Position numbers and translations under genes: made by a program. DNA of 64,000 bases from Lingula anatina (Eukaryota > Brachiopoda > Lingulata > Lingulida > Lingulidae), in assembly GCF_001039355.2 (NCBI RefSeq), contig NW_019773848.1, positions 173,635 through 237,634 of the forward strand, written 5' to 3'. Shown piece by piece: positions 51,676-62,855 of this stretch. The notes under the pieces were generated by a model. The model made no database searches. It saw only the letters and a program-made list of their open reading frames with translations, and was not told the origin of the DNA. Each line of letters begins with the position of its first letter. The stretch's first letter is position 1.

Positions 51676-51891
51676 TAATTCCACCATATAGTTTCAAATA
51701 GTGTAACTTAAAGAAATGCCACAGGGTTTCCTTTCATTATTCCTGAAAATTGTTACTTAAACAGATTTTTACTTCCTTAGCTATATATAACTCGGTCGTT
51801 TTTGCCAACTTTCATTTGCCTCGTACATTACTACGTCATTTGGGGGATTTTTACCAACTGGAGGGATGGAACAGTAGGCCAAGTTTATGAC

Positions 51892-52043
51892 CAGGGCTCC
51901 ATATCTCGAAAGGTTCGCTATGTTGCGCACATGAGCAAGTGTCTCGATTCCATGGCCCCGTATCTCGAAATAGAATCAGTTATGGAATCGAGACACTAAC
52001 GCACGTGCGCAACATAGAGAACCTTTTGAGATACGGAGCCCAG
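51892..52043. repeat. 152-bp foldback element, copy 2
   Basis: Counterpart of 44139-44290 with the same arms and loop and a few substitutions. Confidence 0.8.
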
Positions 52044-52506
52044 ACATTTAAAGAAGATGCAGTTTTAAAGCTTTCTTCTGGCTGACTGAGTGATTAATTT
52101 GGTTTATCCTTTGGCTTGTGGATGAGTTGTGTGAGAAACTGGTAGTAGTTATGTATTACAGGGAATCTGTTGTCTCTTTGTATGAATCTTTACATTCCAT
52201 ATACAATAATTATATCTTTAAGATGTAATAAGAGCTTTTTGATAATCACACCGCTCAAAATTCACATGCTGTGGAAAGATATTCCTTCCTGTAGAAAATG
52301 TGACTTTATCTAAAATGGGAACATTTTTGGACCACCCCATGTAATGAACCAATGTGTCATTTCTCATGATTAAGTGATTTTTGTGCTGGAGCAACCCTGA
52401 ATGTCTTTACCTCATGAATTTGATAATCATTTACTCTCAATATAATTGCTACTGCGTCATTGTATGATAACTGTTATGTGATCTTTATTTTTGTTTTATT
52501 TTTTAG

Positions 52507-53137
52507 CAAAAAATCAAAGAAGAAGAAGGTAGGAATAATAATAAAGATTATTATACAAGTTTTTTTTGTTTTAAAAAATTAATGAAGAAGTTATTGTTTC
52601 TCACTGAGAAAAATTGAAGGAATTTATAAAACTTTGCTTAAATTTCAAAAGAGACGGAGACTTTTCATGTTGAACTGTTTTTGTTTTTCTTATCAGGTAG
52701 TTATTAACTTTATACATATGAACTGAAACATTTTTTGTGAATGATTGATTTGCAAAAATGTTTTTTTCATAGGGAGCAGCCAATGGTAAAACTACATCTA
52801 AGAAAGCTGCACCAGCTAAGGCAAAGGTAATAACAAATTTCTGTTATACATGATGTGATGCCCATGAAAGGTTCTCACTTTTGAATAATTTCATCTTAAG
52901 ATTTGGTCCAGACCCATCCAACATTATACCCCATGAATTTTATTTCGCAGTGAATTGAGTATGTTACGTTTGAATTTCGTTATTTTGAATATTGTTTTGC
53001 TCTTTATCATGGTGAACAGTTAATATCAAATACACCGATTTTTGTTTTTATATAGTTTCATTGGACAATAACTTAATTTCTTTGAATTCCAGCCTACATC
53101 TGCCAAGAAAGCAAGCAAAGGAAAGAAAGTAAAATGA
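52507..53137 (+). pseudogene. Duplicate of the last three NPM exons
   Basis: Exon copies at 52507-52528, 52773-52826 and 53093-53137 encode the same Lys-rich tail and stop codon as 44788-45417, with splice sites intact. The six upstream exons, including the whole core domain, are absent. If the duplication were real this would be a promoterless gene fragment; if it is a second haplotype, it is simply the other allele's 3' end. Confidence 0.88.
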
Positions 53138-54541
53138 AGTAAAAGAGAGCAGACAGTTGAATTGACCCATGGACTTTTATCTTTGTTCAAAATCTCATTT
53201 GTCAGAAGTTGCTGACTAAGTATAATCAGTTTTGCAGTTCGATGGTGCTATGAAATAATGTCTCCAAAATCACCAAATCTGATTCGTTTTTTCTGTTTTG
53301 TTTTGGCAGTAATTTTCTTAACTTTGTGGGGTTTTGCATTATAATATAACAGTTAAAAATGTTTATCAGTTATTTTTTCTTAAAAAAAAAAGAAGCGCGT
53401 TGGTTTATTTGAAAGTTGGTTCTTTTTAAAAATAAGTAATCATGAACATAATTTCGATGAGTCTTGGATATCTCCTGGTATATGATTTTTTGTTCAGTTT
53501 GATAGTGAAACTGATCTGTTAGATTGGCAATAATTTATCCAAGTACAAGGCACAGTTATTAAATTATGGCAGCTAAAGTTTAATCAAAGTTCAACCGAAA
53601 TTGTGCGCTATACAGAATTAACCAATAAAATACTTTGAACAAAAGACCGTTTGTACCTTTGAATTGTTTCCCCTGCTCCTGCTGATATACTCTAAAATAT
53701 TTAAAAGTCTGAAGAGAACAATCGAAATTTTGTAAATTTGGACGGCCATGCTTCGTCCTGAGTGTCAAAAGCAGGTGGTGATATTAAACTTAAAACGCTT
53801 ACTTATGAGTTTGCAGATAGTAGAGGGGTGTCTGAAATTCTAGGTGTCTCGTGCATGCATGCTCTCTTTTGTGACCCGTTGTCTTTCAACCCTGAAAAGT
53901 GTGGCACATCATTCCTCGGTTTGGACGTGTGAGAAGAGATTGAAGACTGTATTGCAAGATCTATACGCAAGTTATCGTGCGAATTATCATTTTTGCTTAT
54001 TTGATACACTACTGAAGGCCTATGGACCCTTGCCCTCCGTTTTCCGCGTGGCATTCGTTTTGCCTAACCAATCACGATCCCGCCATTTAAATCTGAAAAT
54101 GAAATGTGATTAAAGGGATGACAATTCTTCGTATAGGATCCATATTTCACAATAAATATATTGTCAATAACTCGTAGAAATATAATAAATTCTATTTAAC
54201 CACCACAACGGCGGTTGTTCTGGAATCTGTGCTTGCCGTCAGACCACGTGACCTCCATAGATGGCTATAGGCCTACCTCCGTTATAATCTCTTAAGAGAT
54301 TATTACAAAAAAACTTTTTAGAAAAAAACAAGGACTAACTGTATGTCGGAACGAATTCATTAACGATTGTTGTGGGAAATCTTCGTTTTGGCCAAAATGA
54401 AATAAAGACTTCAATGACTTGCATTTCTCTCATCTTACTCTTAAATTCAGTCCAGTTAAAACGGTTACTTTTAAATTACTTAAGATGTAATTAGTGGCCA
54501 CGCAGACAATTTGAAGGCATGCTTGAACACAAATTACTTAC
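53138..54541. other. Intergenic region after the duplicate NPM exons
   Basis: Counterpart of 45418-46811 with the same E-box, CCAAT box and 20-base palindrome. No additional feature. Confidence 0.5.
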
Positions 54542-55570
54542 CATTTCCCTTCATTTTCCATACAAGTTGTTCATGTATATCATAAACTGCCATTTGTCCC
54601 TCTTTGTCGATTTCCATCCAAGCTGCGCTACGATTAGGGCTGCCGTGATGAGTCGACCATTTTTGGATCCATTTACCATTGAACAAGATTGATATTGCAA
54701 TATTGGCGTCGGGTTTCAACGTCAACTGGACTTGTATTTGTTCGACATTAGGCATATTACTGGCCGTTCCAGAGGCCCAAATGATCTGAAATTTAATTTG
54801 CGTTCGATACAGTTTGTGGATTGCTGATGATACATGTACACGCTCTCCCATCAAATTACACTGAAAGGCCCATGAAAATCTTTTTCTACTTACATCGATT
54901 CCATGAATCTTTTGCATGGTATCGAATTCTGACCCCCCCTTTTTTCATAATTGCAAACTATTTTATTAATTGGACGTACCGGTAGAGATTAGGCTCTACT
55001 TTACTGAAAGCAACCTGTCAGGCATTCCTGAAGCCTTAAGTTGCTAAAATGAAGGGATTGATGTAGGTATATATGTAGGTGCATTTATTTAAGTACCTTA
55101 TTTTCAGCGCTCATATCGTAAAGCACTAGGTTTTCGTCAGACTGCATAACAAGTTTATATGGTCCGTTACAGAGATACTCATCGTTGGTGAGAATATCGC
55201 CAACTTCCAGCTCTGATCGGCCCATGTAACAATACGGGAATGGAGGATCCACTGCCGTTACTAGATGGCACGGAACGAATTTGAAAGAAATTTCATTAAA
55301 TCAGTTTTGTCATCTTTCTCATAAAGACGATAATAAGTTCTACATGTACAGTAGTTACAATATGTATATAACCAATATGGTAGTTTATCCTTTGTACCGT
55401 ATGTGCACTAAGCCTATTTGTTACCAGCACTTGTATACCGCTTTTTAGATACTTACAGGTACTTAATGGATTGGTCAAATATAAATATGAGGCAATATTT
55501 ATAAAGTCTGAAACCGAAACCGACCTGTTCCAACCAAGACTGCAAATGTGAAGAAATATGAGAGCCTCAT
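54542..55570 (-). CDS. Secreted bulb-type mannose-binding lectin, copy 2, 3' end not found
   Basis: Exons read: 55570-55525, 55260-55097, 54785-54542. They have the same lengths (46, 164, 244) and phases as copy 1. The signal peptide, QSDENLVLY sugar motif and splice sites are preserved. Coding changes are few (for example KANG versus KGNG at the end of exon 3), so both copies look functional over the part seen. Confidence 0.8.
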
Positions 55571-57399
55571 ACTTGCTGTGACAGCGACGCACACAGAGTA
55601 ATAAATGTGAGGATGGCCTACTGGTTTTAAAGCCATATGGGCGACTTTTTTGTATAAAATAAAGCAAGTCTTGTGATGAATTAGCATGATGTGATTTCAT
55701 ACTATGTTGAATTCAGTTTATTTCCTTACTTGTGAAAAGAATCGGTATTGTAGATTGCTCCGAGAGGTGGAAATCATCTTGAACGATTTTATGAAATCAG
55801 TGTAAGAAAAGAGCTTAGATGGTGTTTGGATGAATGATGTAAAATTGGTATTTGACGCTGTTGGAGAAAAAGTGCTGAAAGCGCAATACAATCCCTTTTT
55901 ACGTTGTACTTTGCGCCAACAATTCACTTCCCATACCTTTAAAATGTGAAACTCTGATCTTATCTTTATGTGAGTTAGGCCTAGAGTATACTCATCCAAA
56001 TTACAGCTGTTAATTTCTCATTCCAACGGATGACTTCTTATGTATCTAAAGTGCTGGGCGTGACATATTTTAATATGCCAGAGTGTATATTTCAATTAAG
56101 CTTCTGATGTTACTTCACACGTGCAACTGTACAATATTTCATATGGTTTTTTCTTATGGTTATGGATAATACAATCAACACTTGTCGAAGCAAGATGTAT
56201 ATATGTATTATTGCGGTTTATAAACCTCCTTGGTTGGAGAAAAGGTGAAAACCATATGTCATCCAGTACGAAACGATACAGGAATATAAAGAATGTGTGG
56301 AACTATAAATGTAAGGTTTTGTGGAGGTAATGGGGGTTCTATCAATCAGCCTTGGAGGCCGACTCACTTAAAAGCGATGCCGACTAATTCCCTGATGGTC
56401 TCCCCGCCTCCACACGCGTCGTCCCTGCAGGGGCTTAGCAATAGCCGAGATTTAATCCGTTTAATGGCGCGTGAGGAGGGGGGGGGGGAGGGGTAGACCA
56501 TCAGGGGATTGAGCGGCTTCCTTTAAAGTAGGGTCGGCCATATTTAGTTGGTCCTTGGATCAGCTGTTCTGAATGCGCTCTTTGCTTAACAACCAAGTTC
56601 AAAAAAGCACAATACGTAGTTAATGGCTCGGGGATAATTAGCCTTGTGCATACGGCAGAACACGATCTGCATGGCTACCCCTCTTACGACCCATCAGCAC
56701 TGACGTGTCGCTCAGTATATACATGCACTACGTTATTTCGGGATATGTAGGGAGTCTGTAAATTGTGCAGATCACAACAAAAAACGTAACAACATTTTTA
56801 CTACCATGTCAAGTACGTTTTATAATGAGTGCCTTTGTAATTTGGGGTCGGAAATTGCTAACGCCGGGCTATTCATATGGACTATCAGATCAGTGGGGAG
56901 AGTTTTGCAATAGAATTAATCGGCATAAAGAAAGAAAAAAAAACATGTTTACCGAACTTCAGATTTAGATAACTAAAAAATTGACCATAGTTAAATGAAA
57001 TTTCGCAAAAGATGACTAACCGAAAAACTTTAAATCAGTTAGTCCATTCGTTACCTTTATGAAAAATAACTTAAATTATTTGTACTTACCATAACATATT
57101 CACTGCAGTATCGTGTTGGAGTTTATTTAGATATAACTTTTGTGAAAAAATGCCATAAGCATAATTCTGTCATGAAAATTGTTGCAACTTTTTCTGTATT
57201 TGCATGTAGATGAAATCAAAGCCGACTAGACAGTTTGGTTATTGTGACCGGTTTATCATTACCTGTCTCAAATCTGGATTAATACTGAGTTAAAACATTG
57301 CTAGAATCTTGAAACGCGAAATCTATCATCTCGGAAAGTGAGAATTTATGCCAGTATCTGATATATTGTCAAGGCCTTCCGCTTGTTCAGTGAATATTA
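55571..57399. other. Non-coding interval between lectin and glycosyltransferase, copy 2
   Basis: Collinear with 47838-50570 minus three transposons; it supplies their empty sites. A G run of about ten lies near 56478. A 24-base insertion near 57232-57255 is private to this copy. No gene is seen. Confidence 0.55.
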
Positions 57400-57614
57400 C
57401 AACCCATTTCCATAGATTAGATCGACCTACTTTAGATCGACCTAACTCCCTGGGGGTTCACGCTAAATAGCTGTCAGCCGGGCGGACACGAAAGTTAATT
57501 ACCTCCTTACAGCTTGTAGTAGGCGGAACGGACATTTAAGTCGGATTATCTGACAGTAATCTAGTGAGACTCCCCGCGGGGATAGATCGATCTAAAATCT
57601 ATGGGAATAGGGCC
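57400..57614. mobile_element. 215-bp Harbinger-like MITE, copy 3 (opposite orientation)
   Basis: TTA flanks it at 57397-57399 and 57615-57617; copy 1 has the empty site gaatattagacatg. The ends read CAACCCATTTCCATAGATT and, inverted, GGCCCTATTCCCATAGATT. It is exactly 215 bp and carries the family's interior blocks in reverse. It lies about 410 bases upstream of the glycosyltransferase start. Confidence 0.93.
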
Positions 57615-58025
57615 TTAGACATGATGATGATCAAACCATTCACCTTGCACTTCTCTTATTATTCATTCACATTCCACGGGCACATTGCTCATTTGCGCAA
57701 TAGTACAAAGGTTTTAGATGGAGCGAGAGCGATAAAATGATCCAATTAATATTACGTAACTATGCAGAATTCCAATTTTCACGTGTAAACCAAGAACTAG
57801 AACTTATCAAATGGTTGAACAATTTATAAAGGGGTTTCACATCTTCCGCAATTAGTGAAATCACCCGTATGGTAGTTTATGCCAGGGCAAGTGCATCTTT
57901 TTTGTGTACAAAATTTATTATTGAGTTGCTCGTGGGAGTTCTACTATATTGCTGACGTCAGATATATACACAGGGAGGAGTTTGCAAAATATCCCAGTGA
58001 GGAGAGAGCACTCAACTTCACAGAT

Positions 58026-59678
58026 ATGACGCAGTGTCAACGCAGTTGTCTACGGAAATTCCTTTGCATGATGTATTTAAGTGCTATTGTTGGTCTTTTG
58101 TTTTTACTTTATATGGTATGTATGATACCGACTAAAACCAAAAGGAACGATAAAATAGAGACTGTAAATCAGTTATCGTCGCTAAATGGAGAGGCGCTGA
58201 ATGCAAAGTTTTTAAACGAAAAACTAAAGGATTTAGGGTTTATTGACGGAAAATCCATTTCAGAATTTCAGTTGAAAAATGCCACTCTTCATTCAAGGCG
58301 TACCATTCTAGAATGGATTGCAAAGCAAACAAAAATAGAACTCAGTCAACTCGAAAACTTCAGACGGGATGTTGGGCCTGTGATATCGTACGATAGAGAC
58401 CTTTCTCTGCGCTCAAATTCTGTGACATGTTACATAGAGGACACATTATCTTACTGTGGCCATGATGGACCTGCGATGATATCCGCAGTGCTTTACGCCG
58501 TAGAACTACTGACATCATGTCTTTTATTGGGAGGTGAACCCATAGTGAAATGGTACCACTGCAATTTCTGTGGAAGCGAATCCAAACAACAGGTGAATCA
58601 TTTTAATTGGTTCTTCGAGCCTCTAGAAGATGGGGACAAGAATAAGCCAGAACATAAAATCTGCATAGTGTCTCATGAGCCTGTAGTAAAATCATATGGA
58701 ATAGATAATTTGGCGAATCTAAGTTTTAAGAAAAAAACTAGAGAAGGGTCTATGCCAGAAGTTAGTTTCGATGGAGAGATAACGCATAACACTAGACTGC
58801 TGGCTCATTATGTGCTAAAAGAGTACTTCAGGCCGGCATTTGTAGTTAAACAATCTGTTGAGGCGGCGTACAACAAAGCAATGAGGGGATATTTCAATAT
58901 TGGAGTACATGTTAGAGCAACTGATCATTGGGATGAGGTAGGAAAACTCATTTCATTAGATCAATGGATAGCCGAGACCAAAAAAGTCATAAAAGTAGTG
59001 GTGAATCCTGACAACGTTCTCCCACAAGAATTACGCAATAAAATTAAATACAAAGAAAATAATTCCAAGTCTATCCGGATATTTGTGGCATCAGACAATG
59101 AGGAGGCTGTCAAAAGGTTTAAAGAAGAATTTGGAAATAAAGTTCATTGGAACAAAGCCGTTCGAGAGACAAATTTTTATTCAGATGCTGTGCACAATCC
59201 TTACGAAAGCCCGCAGTTTGCCCGAGCGAATGGCAGGGCTGTTCTTAGAGATGTGCTAACGTTAGCAAAATGTGACTTGTTTTTACACGGAGAGTCTAGT
59301 ATAGCAGCAATGGCCCACTACCTAAACCTTGACTTAATAAGTTATTATGTGATGGAAGGAAAACCGGGTTCGTGGCTTGCCAACTCACCGTATCCCAAAA
59401 CACAAGGAGAACTTGCAGCTGTGGCAAAAAAGATACTGGACAGTGCTAGAGGACGAATGATGAACCCAGATACGGAACACAAAGAAATGATCGCAAAAGT
59501 GCCACAGCAACAGGAAGATATGGCGGAGGAGCTAGATCTAATTGATTACGTCGTGTGCTTAGCGAAAAATCGTTATAAGTCCCAGTGCCTTAGTGCCCAG
59601 GATTTTACATTTTCCTCCGCTAACGAAATCAGAGCTATTATAGAAGCCAAACCTTTGAATCGGGAACCTGAATTGTGA
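58026..59678 (+). CDS. Intronless type II membrane glycosyltransferase, fucosyltransferase-like
   Basis: Single exon, 550 residues from MTQCQRSCLR. A hydrophobic segment at about residues 12-34 with basic flanks gives a Golgi type II topology, followed by a stem and a lumenal catalytic domain. Conserved-looking motifs are GVHVRATD (about 293-300), IFVASDNEE (about 352-360) and CDLFLHGESSIAAMAHYL (about 416-433). The HVR-TD, SDN and C-D...ESS order recalls the GT23/NodZ-FUT8 and related GDP-fucose fold enzymes, so transfer of fucose to a glycan is a reasonable guess. I cannot name the orthologue. A longer frame opens at 57879, but its extra residues are not maintained between the two copies. 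No introns among intron-rich neighbours suggests an expanded or retroposed family. TATAAAG near 57822 may serve as the TATA box. Confidence 0.85.
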   Translation: MTQCQRSCLRKFLCMMYLSAIVGLLFLLYMVCMIPTKTKRNDKIETVNQLSSLNGEALNAKFLNEKLKDLGFIDGKSISEFQLKNATLHSRRTILEWIAKQTKIELSQLENFRRDVGPVISYDRDLSLRSNSVTCYIEDTLSYCGHDGPAMISAVLYAVELLTSCLLLGGEPIVKWYHCNFCGSESKQQVNHFNWFFEPLEDGDKNKPEHKICIVSHEPVVKSYGIDNLANLSFKKKTREGSMPEVSFDGEITHNTRLLAHYVLKEYFRPAFVVKQSVEAAYNKAMRGYFNIGVHVRATDHWDEVGKLISLDQWIAETKKVIKVVVNPDNVLPQELRNKIKYKENNSKSIRIFVASDNEEAVKRFKEEFGNKVHWNKAVRETNFYSDAVHNPYESPQFARANGRAVLRDVLTLAKCDLFLHGESSIAAMAHYLNLDLISYYVMEGKPGSWLANSPYPKTQGELAAVAKKILDSARGRMMNPDTEHKEMIAKVPQQQEDMAEELDLIDYVVCLAKNRYKSQCLSAQDFTFSSANEIRAIIEAKPLNREPEL

Positions 59679-60290
59679 TCGCCCTTTACAATTAAAACAA
59701 CAGCATCTGAGCCCCCTAAACGCATTCATTAGGCCAAAAAAGTAATTTTTCGTCATGAAAAATTTTGAAAATGGTGCGGTGGTGCGTTTTTTCCCCTATT
59801 TTTTCCTAATATATTTTCAGTTTAGATATCAGATATCATGCCTTATAGATAATATGCAAAATGGTTAACTATAAAACCTGTTTCTCAGTAAGAAAAACAT
59901 TAAAATAAACATGTACAGTTATTTCAGCATGTCTCTTAGCCCGCACACCCAGGGACAATCACATAGCACCGGTTTTAAAACCGGTTTTTATGCATACAAT
60001 ATTTTATCAATAACCCAAGCAACTAGTACTATTTTTAGCATTTTAGCACAATTTTTAGATATAAACCCTTATTCTGAAATGTAACATCAAAGTATGTTTT
60101 CCACTTAATTGTAATATTACAGTATAATTTCTGATTGGAATTATGTAGCAATATTTCCCTTCCGTTCTCTTTACCACAGTGTGCTACCAGTATTTTAGCA
60201 TTTACGCACCGTTCCGCTTTCCTATTCCAGGTGAAGTGGAGGAAAGAGAATTATTTCCATGATGTTGTGACAGGGTACCCCCTACGTCTG

Positions 60291-60304
60291 CCCCCCCCCC
60301 CCAC

Positions 60305-60339
<35 letters not shown>
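60291..60339. repeat. Poly-C and (CA)n microsatellite
   Basis: Twelve C residues at 60291-60302, then CA repeats at 60306-60339. Confidence 0.95.
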
Positions 60340-60341
<2 letters not shown>

Positions 60342-61651
60342 ACTATAATTACGTAAACACCATACTCTAAATCGTAACATCATTTGATCAATTATTACTG
60401 ATACCATGTAAACCAGATAAAAAAACATCGCTCTAAAAGTTAATGGGCCTAATGAATGGCTCCTCAGTGTTCTTGAACATCTTAGAGACTCCTGACAATT
60501 TGAGAAAGAACTGAAAATTTTAATTTTAAACAATGCGCAGCAAATTTGCTGGTGTTAAACTATCTTAAATTTTGTAGGCCTACTATGTAACTATACTCTC
60601 AATATTTTAGTTGTTTATTTTCCTCATATCAATAATGTTTCCATTTCTTGAATTATAACATTTACCTTGTAAAATCTACTGAGCATTTTAAACGGATTTT
60701 ATACTTTGAATAAACATTATTATTATCATTATTATTTGTTTTGTTTTGTTTTTTAAGTACCACCAAAATATGAGCAGTCACAAAATACTGCAAGCACAGC
60801 TGCATATGTACTGGAATGTAAGTCATCGCTTTGCGCTCATGTTATGAGAAGTTAGCGTTTGGACCTCAGCATCTTCGATCTGGATGCTGCGTGTCAGATC
60901 TTTTGCAAAATTCGAGTTTAAGTTAATTGTAACAAACTTCCCAAATGCAATGTCCTTACTGCGCACGTTTGGTTCACTTATTTCCTTTACTTTGAGTATC
61001 TTCGACTTCATACATGTAGTTTTCAATATCATAGTTTTGTTTTTTATTTAGTTCAGAAGTTTTTTTTTTTTTTTTTTTTTTTTTGCATAGGCCCCTACAT
61101 GTAAATTTCACCTATTGGTACTTATTGATAGTAGGCTATATTATTGATACCTATAAAATGAAATACCACATGATAAACTGAGGAGAGGAGCAAAACGCAA
61201 TTAAGGATGTAGGTACATAGGCCTACAATGATTAAACTAGAATAGAATGGGCCTATTGAAGAACAAGGCAGTTTATCAGTTTTAACTGATAAACTGGCTT
61301 ATTTTAAAAAATATTCAAAACAAGGTTAACCCCAATCATCAAGAAGAACCATCGCAACGAACTCATCAATACTGCCCCATGCGACTTTTAAGCATTCGCA
61401 AAATCACACAGGAGTGTTTTCAAAGACTTCATATCTTTAACATTACGCATAGAGCCCTATATGGTAACGTATGTTCCAAAAAACGTACGGTAACGTATGT
61501 TCTTGCCATTTAATTTTCATTTTTATGCCGCGTTCCGATATTTTTTTAAGTGGTTCAGTCATGGTAAATTAGACATGACGTTAGGACGTTTTAATAAATA
61601 TTTAAACTGTATCTCAAGGGGCTTTGCGTCATGGCTTATACTAGGTAACGT

Positions 61652-61792
61652 TACCCTGAGTGTCAGAGCAACGTAAAAGCTAGCTTACTAAATATACCTT
61701 GTGGTGGAGTCGCTTTTACCTGGTATTGCTACTATGGGTTATATATGAAATCAAGATCGAGCTGGCAATACCGGAATCTAGAACCTAGGGTA
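61652..61792. mobile_element. 141-bp deletion derivative of the 8-bp-TSD transposon
   Basis: It is flanked by GGTAACGT at 61644-61651 and 61793-61800, a perfect 8-bp duplication. It equals the first 68 plus the last 73 bases of the 786-bp element at 23463-24248 with a few substitutions. The junction falls at a shared C (ttttac|ctggt). Ends are TACCCTGAG and, inverted, TACCCTAGG. Confidence 0.92.
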
Positions 61793-62790
61793 GGTAACGT
61801 ATGTTCCCTAGAAAAATTGTCAAAATGTGTTTCATTTTGTTCAAGTACTTGTGTGCAAGAGATACAATGTTTTCTTTTGCTGACCGAACAATATATTGTG
61901 GTTCCATGATAGTTTGACATTTCTGATATAATCTTTGGATCATGAAGGGAAACATGTTTATTTAATGCTTATTTTACTGTCGGTAGGGTGTATTTTCCCC
62001 ATTTTTTAATATTCTGTGACAAGCAAACTTAAGTCGCTCAAAAACAATTAACTGGTCTATACAGAAGATTATTATAATTTTTAGCAACGTTATGCTTGTA
62101 GGAGATAAATCAATGAACAAAACCAGTGATGACTGAATTTTCAAAGTGAGTAGAACGTTTCACAGTTGGACGTTTTGTATTTGTGACAGTAATGTTCCTT
62201 TTTGGGGTTAAACGATGAATAATTTTTAATTATTCATGGTTCCAGGAGAGTGAAACTTTTATACAAGCTTCTTCATGTGGGACCCTAAAATAATCAAACA
62301 CAGTTAGCAATCTGTGCAGTAAATATTTTTAATAACATGCTTGTGACATCAATTGCACCTCTATATTGGGTTTGGGTGTCTTACCTTTTTTTTTTATTAA
62401 TGCAATTACAGATAGGAGATAGGATTGAGAAGTGGATCAAGAGAATGTTAAAAAAAAAAGGGGGGACCCCCCCTGAATTAAATCCATTTTAATTATTTAA
62501 TGTGAAATTTAACAAATTTGTAGACTAAATGTTCTTTCTCGCACAAAAAGGAGGAAATCCTCTAAATGGAGGAATAAGTCCATCATCGGATTTTTATACC
62601 AACGCAGGAGATCGTATCTCATCGTACACCCGATTGTGCTAGGTGCGCTTAACAATCTCAACATCTTCTACATCATATGACAACATGGCGACCGAAAATC
62701 TCGATCGCACTAACATGGCCCCAGGGACAGGGTTGTAAGCGCGTGATCCGAGCCTATTGACATTATTGCATGTAGTAGTTCAGGTTAACA

Positions 62791-62855
62791 ATGCGTGTAC
62801 CTTCCAGGATTCTCTCTGGTGCTCTGCATCATCAAAATAAAGGGGCCTGCGACTG
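62791..62855 (+). CDS. Possible first coding exon of a gene running out of the window
   Basis: ATG at 62791 opens 21 codons (MRVPSRILSGALHHQNKGAC...) ending at a consensus GTAAGT donor at 62855/62856. A YY1-like ATGGCGACC lies at about 62686. The arginine-containing, acid-free start would suit a mitochondrial presequence. No downstream exon was found before 64000, so this is weak. Confidence 0.25.

Larger units (their letters stand above)
51677..58712. repeat. Second copy of the ~7 kb duplicated block
   Basis: It starts directly after the n at 51675, in the middle of what is NPM intron 6 in the first copy, and continues past the duplication into the complete glycosyltransferase gene. It carries its own private 215-bp MITE at 57400 and lacks the three insertions of copy 1. 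Confidence 0.92.
59679..62790. other. Intergenic region after the glycosyltransferase
   Basis: Contents: the 3' UTR (AATAAA-type signals near 59896 and 60709), an 18-base perfect palindrome ACCGGTTTTAAAACCGGT (59968-59985), a C run plus CA repeat (60291-60339), a poly-T run (61061-61084), several 'ggtaacgtatgttc' repeats near 61460-61810, and the 141-bp transposon at 61652. No gene is seen. Confidence 0.55.
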
